A DNA stretch of 39,408 bases, taken from contig JAJRQC010000091.1 of the NCBI GenBank assembly GCA_024280455.1, forward strand, positions 1 through 39,408, read 5' to 3'. Numbering within the stretch: the first letter of the stretch is position 1; each line of letters begins with the position of its first letter. Made by a program: the position numbers and the translations under genes. This document shows positions 32,331 through 39,408 of this stretch, piece by piece. The notes under the pieces are model-generated. The model saw nothing but the letters and a program-made list of their open reading frames with translations. It was not told the DNA's origin and ran no database searches. Source of the DNA: Deltaproteobacteria bacterium. Lineage in GTDB: Bacteria > Desulfobacterota > Desulfobulbia > Desulfobulbales > Desulfobulbaceae.

Positions 32331-33020
32331 ATGACCTCTCCAGCCCAAAAATCCCCTTCGGTTTTAATCCTCTATTTTTCATTCAGCAGTCAGACTAAGA
32401 ATTTGCTGCACTCCCTGGCTGAAGGTATTGCCCAGGAGAATGTGACTGTAGAGTGGGAGAGAATAAAACCTCTACAGCATCTACGGTTTCCGATCGGATC
32501 GGTGATGAAGACGTTCTGGATGATGCTGGAGACCTTTTTTCGCAAGCGCTATCCGATTGAGCCGCTGGATGAGAAATGCTTTTCCGGGTACGATCTCATT
32601 ATTCTTGCCGGGCCGACCTGGTCGTATAATCCCAGCGGACCCGTGCTCGCCCTGTTGGATCGGGACGGTGAACGGTTGTTTGCCGGTCGTCGGGTACTGC
32701 CGCTCATCTCCTGCCGGGGATATTGGCGTATGCATTGGTGGGGGTTGAGAAGGATACTCCGGAAATACAAGGCCCTGGTCGACGATCTGATTGTTTTTTC
32801 CCATCCCAGCCGCGAGCCCTGGCGTACTCTCGGTGTTTTTTTGAAGCTTGCCGGTAAGGTTCCTGAACGGATGTGGTTTTCCAGGTATTACAGGAAGTAC
32901 GGGCACACCAACGCCCAGATTCTTGAAGCGGAACGGTTTGGGATCATGATCGGCAAAGCTCTTGTCGAGGGGACGGACCTCGGTCAGCTCAACTTTAAGA
33001 GTAAAAAGGCTCTTGTCTGA
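32331..33020 (+). CDS. Flavodoxin-like fold protein
   Basis: 229 residues from the ATG at 32331 (a GTG at 32316 is an alternative; neither has a strong ribosome binding site). SVLILYFSFSSQTKNLLHSL has the FMN-phosphate loop layout of flavodoxin-like proteins ((S/T)xSxTxN). LIILAGPTWSYNPSGPVLAL and the following RVLPLISCRGYWRMHWW fit the second and third FMN-binding loops of the NAD(P)H-oxidoreductase/flavodoxin group. The C-terminal half is rich in aromatic and basic residues and may touch the membrane. No specific enzyme was recognised. It runs convergently towards the prepilin peptidase gene. Confidence 0.75.
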   Translation: MTSPAQKSPSVLILYFSFSSQTKNLLHSLAEGIAQENVTVEWERIKPLQHLRFPIGSVMKTFWMMLETFFRKRYPIEPLDEKCFSGYDLIILAGPTWSYNPSGPVLALLDRDGERLFAGRRVLPLISCRGYWRMHWWGLRRILRKYKALVDDLIVFSHPSREPWRTLGVFLKLAGKVPERMWFSRYYRKYGHTNAQILEAERFGIMIGKALVEGTDLGQLNFKSKKALV

Positions 33021-33084
33021 GCAAGCGCTTCCAGCCTGCAACCCGTAGCCATTCCTTTTTTTTATGTCATAGTACCGGGAAGTA

Positions 33085-33876
33085 TTATCCTGCAGGCAGG
33101 ATAAGGTTCAGGTAGAGCTGCCATAGATTAAGGATGGGCTGCTGGAACAAAATCCACGAAAAGGCGGCGATTGATAGAAAAGGGCCAAACGGTATTCGAG
33201 TCCTGCCTCCCTTTTGTTGTTTGAGCATGGCGCCAAGGCCGATGATCGAGCCCAGCAGTGAACTGGCAAACACCACATAGAGCAGGCTCTGCCAGCCAAG
33301 AAAAGCACCGATCATTGCCAGTAGCTTAATATCGCCTCCACCCATTCCATCTCTCTTTGTTAACAGATAGTAGATAAGGGCAATGGCATAGAGAATACCG
33401 CCGCCGATAAGGATGCCCAGAGCGGATTGCTGCCAACTGATCGTGCTGATAAAAAAGGACCCCCCGAATCCAATGAGAATACCGGGCAGGCTTATGACAT
33501 CGGGGATTATCTGGTGGCGGATATCAATGAAGATAATGACCAGCAGCGCGGCGAAAAAGATAAAATAATACAGGAAATCCAGACTCAGGTCAAAGTGCCG
33601 GAACAGAGCCATGCTGAGCAGGCCCATGCTGAGTTCGACCAGTGGATACTGCGACGATATTTTTTCGCTGCAGGTTCGACACCGGCCCCTGAGGACCAGA
33701 AAGCTGAGGATCGGGATATTCTCATACCAGTGGAGCGGGGTCGAGCATTTAGGACAGTGTGAAGCTGGAAAAACGATAGATTCATCCTGGTTCGGCAGTC
33801 TGAAAATGACCACGTTGAGAAAAGAGCCGACAACCGCCCCAAACAGAAAAGTGAAGATCGAAAAAAGAGTGTCCAC
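33085..33876 (-). CDS. pilD: Prepilin peptidase / N-methyltransferase
   Basis: 263 residues, inner-membrane aspartic protease that cleaves type IV prepilins or type II pseudopilins and methylates the new N-terminus. It opens with a membrane segment and GSFLNVVIFRLP, then the cytoplasmic Cys tetrad CPKC...CRTC, then seven further membrane helices. The two catalytic Asp residues are in FIDIRHQIIPD and GMGGGDIKLLAMIGAFLG. It starts at a GTG (33876) with no obvious Shine-Dalgarno. No pilin or secretin genes are in the window, so pilD against gspO cannot be decided. Confidence 0.93.
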   Translation of the reverse strand: MDTLFSIFTFLFGAVVGSFLNVVIFRLPNQDESIVFPASHCPKCSTPLHWYENIPILSFLVLRGRCRTCSEKISSQYPLVELSMGLLSMALFRHFDLSLDFLYYFIFFAALLVIIFIDIRHQIIPDVISLPGILIGFGGSFFISTISWQQSALGILIGGGILYAIALIYYLLTKRDGMGGGDIKLLAMIGAFLGWQSLLYVVFASSLLGSIIGLGAMLKQQKGGRTRIPFGPFLSIAAFSWILFQQPILNLWQLYLNLILPAG

Positions 33877-34063
33877 GAAGTTGTAATTTGCTATATTGAT
33901 TTAAGCTGCTGATGACCACCGGAACCCGGTCTTGCCGGCCGATATAAAAAACTGTCGGCAGTTTTGGGACCAAGTCGGCGGCAGAGTATTTTCCGGCGGC
34001 ATACAGACGATATGTTCGGTCCACTGGGTCGAGCGTAAACAATCTCTCTGTCTCCGGATTCAG
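33782..34063 (-). other. Possible small coding region upstream of prepilin peptidase, start unclear
   Basis: On the minus strand a frame without stops runs from just after a TAA at about 34078 through LNPETERLFTLDPVDRTYRL, then YAAGKYSAADLVPKLPTVFY and IGRQDRVPVVISS, which looks protein-like with mixed codon use. There is no ATG. CTG (34063) or TTG (34042) would be the start, and AAGGA lies 8 bases before the CTG. After about 33900 it overlaps pilD in another frame and loses coding character. It may be a small gene, a decayed gene or chance. Otherwise the 222-bp divergent gap holds the promoters of pilD and pyrK. Confidence 0.25.
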
Positions 34064-34098
34064 ATTAACGTATCCTTATATTATTTCTATCTCTTTCT

Positions 34099-34881
34099 AT
34101 GCCTGAATTCCAGGAAAAATCACAGATCCTGCTCAAGGAGACTGTTACCTGCGATATTTTTCGCCTGACCTTACAGGCACCTGCCATTGCCGGGGCCGCT
34201 CATCCCGGTCAGTTTGTCATGCTCCAGGTGGACGACAGTCTGGACCCATTGCTGAGAAGACCTTTCTCCATCCACCAGATTGCTGCCGACGGCACCATCC
34301 AGATTGTCTTTAAGGTGGTGGGCAAGGGAACGGCAAAACTCTCTCGGCTTGCGGCCGGTGACACGGTTGACTGTATTGGTCCACTTGGCCGTGGGTTCCC
34401 GCTCGAGCGCATGAATCGGCTGTGCCTGATTGGTGGCGGCATGGGAATCGCTCCGCTCTATTTTCTTGCCAAACGACTGCTGCAGGCCGGAATACAGCCG
34501 GAAAATGATTATGTATTGCTTGGCGCCGCAACCCGAAACGAGTTGACCCTGTTTGCCGATGAATTCTTTGATCTCGGCTATACGGTTAAGACGGCAACCG
34601 ATGACGGCAGCCTTGGCCACCATGGCTTTGTCACCGACCTGCTGGAACCGATTCTTGCCGATATTGAACGGGTCTACACCTGTGGTCCTTTTCCGATGAT
34701 GGGGATCGTTGCCGCCAGGGCACAGGCTGCCGATGTCCAATGCATGGTTTCCATGGAAACCCACATGGCCTGCGGGCTTGGGGCCTGTCTCGGCTGCACC
34801 CTGGCTGGTGCTGACGGCAAATATATCCATGTGTGCAGGCAGGGGCCTGTGTTTGACAGCAAAGAAGTAGCATGGACGTAA
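34099..34881 (+). CDS. pyrK: Dihydroorotate dehydrogenase electron transfer subunit
   Basis: 260 residues. The FAD domain (about 1-100) has the RRPFSIH motif, the NAD-binding domain has LCLIGGGMGIAPLYFLA and the late TCGPFPMM, and the C-terminal [2Fe-2S] loop reads MACGLGACLGC with a fourth Cys in HVCRQGP. This is the standard PyrK set. It links class 1B dihydroorotate dehydrogenase (PyrD) to NAD+ in pyrimidine synthesis. pyrD follows after about 145-160 bp, in the same direction. No strong ribosome binding site precedes the ATG. Confidence 0.95.
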   Translation: MPEFQEKSQILLKETVTCDIFRLTLQAPAIAGAAHPGQFVMLQVDDSLDPLLRRPFSIHQIAADGTIQIVFKVVGKGTAKLSRLAAGDTVDCIGPLGRGFPLERMNRLCLIGGGMGIAPLYFLAKRLLQAGIQPENDYVLLGAATRNELTLFADEFFDLGYTVKTATDDGSLGHHGFVTDLLEPILADIERVYTCGPFPMMGIVAARAQAADVQCMVSMETHMACGLGACLGCTLAGADGKYIHVCRQGPVFDSKEVAWT

Positions 34882-35040
34882 ACGATCACCGGTACCACAT
34901 CGTTGCACGGTCACACCAGTTTGCATAGAGGACTATAGCGCACCGGTGTGCCTGCGCAGATCTACAGCACCTGAGATCGCTTACTCTGTCTGGGGTGGTG
35001 AAAATACATAATTATAAATCCTGCGGTGAATGAAATAAGC

Positions 35041-35982
35041 ATGGACACTGTAAACGGTTCTGAAATCGATCTCACGGTTCGCCTGGGCAACCTGCAGTTG
35101 CGCAATCCGGTCATGACTGCGTCCGGAACCTTCGGCTACGGGCGGGAATTTTCCCAGCTGGTCAACCTGCACCGGCTCGGTGGGGTGGTGGTCAAGGGTA
35201 TTTCCCTTGAGCCCCGTCCCGGTAATCCGCCGCCCCGAGTGGTGGAAACCGCCTGCGGCATGCTCAATGCCATCGGCCTTGAAAACGTCGGGGTGCAGGG
35301 ATTCCTTGACCGCAAGATGAATTTTCTGCGCGGCATGAACAGCCGGGTAGTGGTTAATATCCTCGGGGATTCGGTCGAAGAATATGGCCTGCTGGCCGAG
35401 CGGCTGACCGGAGTCGAAGGCATTGACGCCCTTGAGGTTAATATTTCCTGTCCCAATGTCAAGAAAGGCGGAGTGGCGTTTGGCACTGTCCCGGAAATGG
35501 CCGCTGAGGTCACCCGTGCGGTTAAAGAGCGCACCGACCTGCCGGTGATTGTTAAACTCTCCCCCAATGTTACTGATATTGCCTTGATGGCCAGGGCGGT
35601 TGAAGATGGGGGCGCCGATGGGGTTTCTCTTATCAACACCCTTATCGGCATGGCCATAGACCCTGGAACCCGGCGGCCGAAGCTGGCAAATGTCATCGGC
35701 GGCCTGTCCGGACCGGCAATCAAGCCGGTTGCCCTGCGCATGGTCTGGCAGGTTGCGCGGGCGGTTTCAATCCCGGTTATCGGGATCGGCGGCATCAGCA
35801 CCGCAGACGATGCGATCGAGTTTCTTCTTGCCGGTGCGACCGCGATCCAGGTCGGCACCGCCAATTTTTATCAGCCTCGGGCCGCTGAAGCAATCGTTGA
35901 CGGACTCAGGACCTACTTAAGCGAACAGGGAGAGGATTCGGTTCGATCAATTATAGGCGCTGTCCGGGTAGTGGAAGGCTGA
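35041..35982 (+). CDS. pyrD: Dihydroorotate dehydrogenase, class 1B catalytic subunit
   Basis: 313 residues from the ATG at 35041; a GTG at 35026 gives five more residues and has GCGGTGA-like sequence near it, so the start is open. A TIM barrel binding [23 protein letters not shown], the catalytic Cys base in [12 protein letters not shown] (Cys marks class 1, Ser would mark class 2), [28 protein letters not shown] and [20 protein letters not shown]. It oxidises dihydroorotate to orotate and passes electrons to PyrK. It is followed one base later by aroD, so pyrD and aroD probably share a transcript. Confidence 0.95.
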   Translation: MDTVNGSEIDLTVRLGNLQLRNPVMTASGTFGYGREFSQLVNLHRLGGVVVKGISLEPRPGNPPPRVVETACGMLNAIGLENVGVQGFLDRKMNFLRGMNSRVVVNILGDSVEEYGLLAERLTGVEGIDALEVNISCPNVKKGGVAFGTVPEMAAEVTRAVKERTDLPVIVKLSPNVTDIALMARAVEDGGADGVSLINTLIGMAIDPGTRRPKLANVIGGLSGPAIKPVALRMVWQVARAVSIPVIGIGGISTADDAIEFLLAGATAIQVGTANFYQPRAAEAIVDGLRTYLSEQGEDSVRSIIGAVRVVEG

Positions 35983-35983
35983 A

Positions 35984-36673
35984 ATGACGGGTAAGGTTTG
36001 TGTGGCGGTGAGCGCTGATGATGCGGCCGCAGTTGCCGAAGCGGTCGGGCCGGTTCTGTCCTCGGTTGATGTGGTGGAAATACGCCTGGACGGGATGGCA
36101 AAGCCCGAGGTCGAAAAATGCTGCAGTCTGCTCCGGCTGCCCCTGCTGTTTACCAATCGGGCCTCCTGGGAAGGCGGGCATTTTTCAGGCACTGAGCAGG
36201 AGCGACTGGCACCTCTGCTTACGGCGGTGCGGCTGCAGGCGGCCTATGTTGACCTTGAAGTACGGACGGGGCGGTCGCTCCGCGAACAGTTGCTCTCTGA
36301 ACTGCGGGAATCCTCAACCACGCTGATTCTCTCCTGGCATGACTTTGAGGGTACACCGAAGCAGGATGAGCTGGTGGATATCCTCGGCCGGATGCAGGAA
36401 GGCGGTGCCGATATCGGTAAAATCATCACCACTGCCCATGACCGAAGCGATGTCCTGCGGATATTTGCACTCCTGCAAAGGGCAAAAGAATTACAGTTTC
36501 CACTGACGGCCTTTTGTATGGGTGAAATCGGTCGTATCAGCCGTTTTGCCGCCCCGTACCTGGGGAGTTCGATGACCTATGTGGCCGCCAGCGAAGATCA
36601 GGCCACCGCGCCCGGTCAGTTTTCAGCCGCCCATTTTCAAAAACTACAAGCCCTGTTTTCTCATGTCGATTAA
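35984..36673 (+). CDS. aroD: 3-dehydroquinate dehydratase, type I
   Basis: 229 residues. Shikimate pathway step three, forming 3-dehydroshikimate through a Schiff base. EIRLDGMAKPEVEK corresponds to the substrate-binding EiRlD motif, LILSWHDFEGTP has the catalytic His, and GADIGKIITTAHDRSDVLRI has the Schiff-base Lys. The late region ICMGEIGRISR-like block (CMGEIGRISRFAAPYLG) is also typical. The start ATG lies one base after the pyrD stop. The 3' end overlaps aroE by 11 bases, so the two are translationally coupled. Confidence 0.95.
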   Translation: MTGKVCVAVSADDAAAVAEAVGPVLSSVDVVEIRLDGMAKPEVEKCCSLLRLPLLFTNRASWEGGHFSGTEQERLAPLLTAVRLQAAYVDLEVRTGRSLREQLLSELRESSTTLILSWHDFEGTPKQDELVDILGRMQEGGADIGKIITTAHDRSDVLRIFALLQRAKELQFPLTAFCMGEIGRISRFAAPYLGSSMTYVAASEDQATAPGQFSAAHFQKLQALFSHVD

Positions 36674-37505
36674 CGGTACCACAAAATTATACGGAATCCT
36701 CGGTCATCCCGTGGCCCACTCCATGAGTCCTGCCATGCACAATGCCGCCCTGGCGGGCATGGGCATTAACGGGGTGTATGTGCCCATGGATGTGCAGCCC
36801 TCGGATCTTGTCGCCGCAGTGACCGGGTTACGCGCCCTTGGTTTTATCGGTCTTTCGGTGACCGTGCCCCATAAAGAGGCGGTCATGGCCTGTATTGATG
36901 AAATTGATCCGGTGGCCGAGCGGATCGGTGCGGTCAACACCCTGCTCTTTCGGCAAAGGCCTGGAGAGGAAAAGGTTACTGTCCGTGGTTTTAATACCGA
37001 CTGGCTGGGCTCAAACCTGGCGCTGGCGGAAAAAATACAGCTTGCCGGCAGCAGGGTTCTGGTCCTTGGTGCCGGAGGCGCGGCCAAAGGGGTTTGTTTT
37101 GGACTGGTCGAGGCCGGGGCCGAGGTCCTGATTACTAATCGGACTGAACAAAAGGGTAGAGACCTTGCCGACTGGCTCGGCTGCACCTTTATCTCTGCGG
37201 ATCAGCTTGGCTCGGTGCGGGCGGATGCGCTGATCAATACCACCTCGGTCGGCATGAATCCCTATGCTGAGAATATCGCTCTTGATCCCGGCCTGCTGGA
37301 AAATTTCAAGGTGGTCATGGATATTGTCTATGCCCCCCTGCAGACCCGGCTCCTGCGGGAAGCCGCCCAGGCAGGATGCCGGATAATCGATGGCCTGGCC
37401 ATGCTCCAGTTTCAGGCCGCCGTCCAATTGAAAATCTGGACCGGTAAGCAGCCATCCAGTGATGTTCTTCGGCAGGCTCTTCTTGATGAGCTGGCCGGCA
37501 GGTAA
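36663..37505 (+). CDS. aroE: Shikimate dehydrogenase
   Basis: 280 residues from the ATG at 36663, inside the end of aroD; upstream codons in the same frame belong to aroD. Substrate domain: YGILGHPVAHSMSPAMHNAA with the Ser pair, then LSVTVPHKEAV with the catalytic Lys. The NADPH domain has VLVLGAGGAAKGVCFGL and LITNRTEQKG, where the Asn-Arg-Thr favours NADP. C-terminal MLQFQAAVQLKIWTG is typical. It reduces 3-dehydroshikimate to shikimate. aroA follows after a 177-bp gap with a REP-like palindrome. Confidence 0.96.
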   Translation: MSINGTTKLYGILGHPVAHSMSPAMHNAALAGMGINGVYVPMDVQPSDLVAAVTGLRALGFIGLSVTVPHKEAVMACIDEIDPVAERIGAVNTLLFRQRPGEEKVTVRGFNTDWLGSNLALAEKIQLAGSRVLVLGAGGAAKGVCFGLVEAGAEVLITNRTEQKGRDLADWLGCTFISADQLGSVRADALINTTSVGMNPYAENIALDPGLLENFKVVMDIVYAPLQTRLLREAAQAGCRIIDGLAMLQFQAAVQLKIWTGKQPSSDVLRQALLDELAGR

Positions 37506-37592
37506 TTTTGTGTACTCTTTGAGTAGAGTGAAAAATGATGGCCTCGTAAAAATGATGAGCTCGTAAAAACTCTATTCTGCTCCTTGTTCGTC

Positions 37593-37612
37593 ATTCCCGC
37601 GGAGGCGGGAAT
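37593..37612. repeat. dRS3-like palindrome ATTCCCGC-GGAG-GCGGGAAT
   Basis: A perfect 8-bp inverted repeat in the context CGTCATTCCCGCGGAGGCGG-GAATCCAGAA, the same core as the widely dispersed dRS3/REP-type repeat. It sits in the aroE-aroA gap. Just upstream, a short motif (ATGATGgCCTCGTAAAAAT / ATGATGAGCTCGTAAAAAC, 37533-37570) is repeated twice in tandem. Confidence 0.7.
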
Positions 37613-37682
37613 CCAGAATTTTTCCTGATCAAAGGCAAAAAGGCTATCTTTAACTGAGTGTTCTATAGAACCAATAAAAAAA

Positions 37683-38969
37683 ATGAAAGAAATTATTCCG
37701 CCCGGTCGGGTCGATGTAACAGTTGAAGTCCCCGGTTCCAAGAGTCTGAGCCAGCGGGCCCTGATAGCCGCCGCCCTGGCCGAGGGTGAGTCTACCCTGA
37801 TCGGACCGCTGGCCAGTGAGGATACGGCCTACACCATGACCGCCCTGCGGGCCATGGGTGCAGACATCAACGACGATAATCCAGATAGCTGGCTTGTCCA
37901 GGGAACCGGGGGCACAATCAAAACCCCGGAGCAGGATATCTTTTTAGGCAATAACGGGACTGCGACCCGGTTTCTGACCTCGGTGGCGGCCCTGGGTAAC
38001 GGCACCTTTCGTATTGTCGGCAGCGAGCGTATGGCCCAGCGTCCGATTGATCCGTTGATGGAGGCCCTGCGGGGCTGGGGCGTTGTCATCAAGAGCGATG
38101 CCGATAACAACTGTCCACCCCTGACCATTGAGGCCCATGGCCTGGCCGGCGGTAAAACCATTCTGCCCGAGGGTAAATCCAGCCAGTATCTCTCCTCTCT
38201 GCTGCTGGTCGCACCGTTTGCAAGGGAAATGGCCGAGCTCGAAGTTCAGGGCGAGGTGTATTCAAAACCCTATGTGGAGATGACCCTGGCGGTTATGAAC
38301 GATTTCGGGGTCCAGTGCGAGGCGGTACCGACCCTGAACTTTTTTCGAATTCCCCGCAGCTGTTACCAGGGCCTGGAGTACCGGATCGAGGGTGATGCCT
38401 CCGGCGCCTCCTATTTCTGGGCTGCGGCCGCAGTAACCGGCGGCCGGGTGACGGTGGCCAATGTGCCGGTGCCTTCCCTGCAGGGAGATGCCATGCTGGT
38501 GCCTCTGCTGGCCCGCATGGGTTGTGATGTAACCCGCAGCAAAGAGGGAGGGCTCACCGTGACCGGCCCGGAACAGCTGCAGGCAATAGAGGTGGACATG
38601 GGAGATATGCCCGATGTTGCCCCGACTTTGGCAATCGTTGCCGCCTTTGCCGAGGGCACCACCGTGATCAACAATATCGCCCACCTGCGGATCAAGGAAT
38701 GTGACCGCCTCAGCGCCATGGTGACGGAGCTCTCCAAGATGGGGGCCGAGGTCGAGGAGGAGCCGGAACGGATGATCATTCATGGCCGGGCCGGTGGGAG
38801 CAACCTGCATGGCGCTGAAATTGAGACCTATGACGACCACCGGATAGCCATGTGTTTTGCGGTTGCCGGACTCAAAGCTCCAGGCGTACAAATCACCGGT
38901 GAAGACTGCGTGGTCAAATCCTTCCCTGACTTCTGGCAGCGGTTCGGCCGTCTGGCCGAGATCGGATAG
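37683..38969 (+). CDS. aroA: 3-phosphoshikimate 1-carboxyvinyltransferase (EPSP synthase)
   Basis: 428 residues, the usual length. It transfers the enolpyruvyl group of PEP to shikimate 3-phosphate. VPGSKSLSQRALIAAALAEG has the substrate Lys and Ser. LGNNGTATRFLTSVAAL is the PEP-binding loop, with Phe where the E. coli class I enzyme has Pro. QYLSSLLLVAPFA, GDASGASYFWAAAAV, DMGDMPDVAPTLAI and the late IKECDRLSAM and YDDHRIAMCFAVAGL complete the set. The ATG is preceded only by A-rich sequence, no clear Shine-Dalgarno. Probably a separate unit from aroE, because of the 177-bp gap. Confidence 0.96.
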   Translation: MKEIIPPGRVDVTVEVPGSKSLSQRALIAAALAEGESTLIGPLASEDTAYTMTALRAMGADINDDNPDSWLVQGTGGTIKTPEQDIFLGNNGTATRFLTSVAALGNGTFRIVGSERMAQRPIDPLMEALRGWGVVIKSDADNNCPPLTIEAHGLAGGKTILPEGKSSQYLSSLLLVAPFAREMAELEVQGEVYSKPYVEMTLAVMNDFGVQCEAVPTLNFFRIPRSCYQGLEYRIEGDASGASYFWAAAAVTGGRVTVANVPVPSLQGDAMLVPLLARMGCDVTRSKEGGLTVTGPEQLQAIEVDMGDMPDVAPTLAIVAAFAEGTTVINNIAHLRIKECDRLSAMVTELSKMGAEVEEEPERMIIHGRAGGSNLHGAEIETYDDHRIAMCFAVAGLKAPGVQITGEDCVVKSFPDFWQRFGRLAEIG

Positions 38970-39408
38970 CCTCTTTTCTTATCAGCCGGTGGAATCAGGT
39001 TCGTAGTTTCCTGCCCGTTTGTCATGATATCTGGCTGAAAGGCGATTAACATCTTGATGGTACGTCATTCAACCTTTAAGGTTTGCATACCTGTTGAATA
39101 TGTCCGATGTCTATTGGCCATCGGCGAACGATACATTAATGGCTTACGCTGCTTTTGTCGGTATAAGCACTTGTTTGCATTAGTTTTTTGAAATATCATG
39201 CTAAAATCTTTAAGCCAATAGACAGAATCTGCCTAGTCTAATATTGGCCCATTCTGTCTATTTCACTGATGAGGCTCGCCTGCCAAACAGCGGCAAGCGA
39301 GCCTCATCGTCGCTGTCGAGTAAACTCGAACGCCCTGACAGGTTCCGCCATAAATGGCTACACCTATCAAGACGTTCGAGCCACTGCGCTTCTCAGCGGA
39401 AAGACAAG
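38970..39408. other. Structured non-coding right end with several hairpins
   Basis: 440 bp with no credible gene. AATAGACAGAAT (39217-39228) and ATTCTGTCTATT (39251-39262) are perfect 12-bp inverted arms. GATGAGGCTCGCCTGCC (39268-39284) and GGCAAGCGAGCCTCATC (39292-39308) form a stem with 16 of 17 pairs and no T-run after it. GTCTATTGGC (near 39108) is inverted at 39214-39223, overlapping the first pair. It may be an end of a mobile element or a structured RNA running out of the window; I cannot decide which. Confidence 0.5.

Noticed and set aside
37593-37612. Palindrome after aroE considered as an intrinsic terminator
   Set aside because: The T-run is separated by CCAGAA and the sequence matches a dispersed repeat core, so a repeat is the simpler reading; weak termination is not excluded.

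Overview
The window looks like chromosome of a sulfur-metabolising member of the Desulfobacterota, most likely of the Desulfobulbales type. The strongest pointer is a complete dsrMKJOP operon (26895-32043), preceded by the RsbRD-N-type gene that I associate with this locus in such bacteria. Supporting pointers are a mitochondrial-type (spdEFG1-like) elongation factor G, a eukaryotic-type HisA, a YedF selenium-metabolism protein and an acidic zinc-ribbon protein. The taxonomic call is an inference from gene content; no 16S or ribosomal protein gene is present.

Region by region: (1) 1-5120, minus strand: a type I secretion operon with two different ABC transporter subunits and an HlyD-type adaptor cut by the left edge. 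Both ATPase domains have lost consensus catalytic motifs. (2) 5121-8820: an accessory zone with little intact coding. It holds a 24-bp perfect inverted repeat, a REPIN-like nested palindrome, an acidic zinc-ribbon gene, tRNA-Phe with a tyrosine-integrase stump beside it, a 178-bp palindromic MITE with a TAA duplication, the 3' end of a group II intron, a REP-associated (RAYT/Y1) transposase killed by one nonsense codon and one frameshift, and IS21-like terminal repeats. (3) 8817-10091: a lone ATP-grasp ligase. (4) 10228-16527, minus strand: four genes, GT4-PMI fusion, two GH130 proteins and GT4-(alpha/alpha)6 fusion, that look like a self-contained mannoside or mannan synthesis and phosphorolysis module. 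(5) 16528-26138, plus strand: a candidate small RNA, fusA, a P-loop ATPase, hisA, an unnoticed 58-residue gene, an HDOD protein, a metallo-beta-lactamase-fold hydrolase, yedF and prc. (6) 26240-32107: RsbRD-N gene, dsrMKJOP and a strong terminator. (7) 32108-39408: a palindromic repeat, a flavodoxin-like gene, prepilin peptidase, then pyrK-pyrD-aroD-aroE-aroA, and a structured non-coding right end.

How genes work together: DsrMKJOP is the membrane complex linking the quinone pool and periplasmic cytochrome to cytoplasmic DsrC-trisulfide reduction. PyrK and PyrD form the NAD-linked class 1B dihydroorotate dehydrogenase. AroD, AroE and AroA are three shikimate pathway steps. The mannose module has isomerase, transferase and phosphorylase activities that would close a cycle between fructose 6-phosphate, nucleotide-activated mannose, polymer and mannose 1-phosphate; this linkage is inferred from domains and operon layout only.

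All calls rest on reading the sequence and on remembered family motifs. No database search was run.
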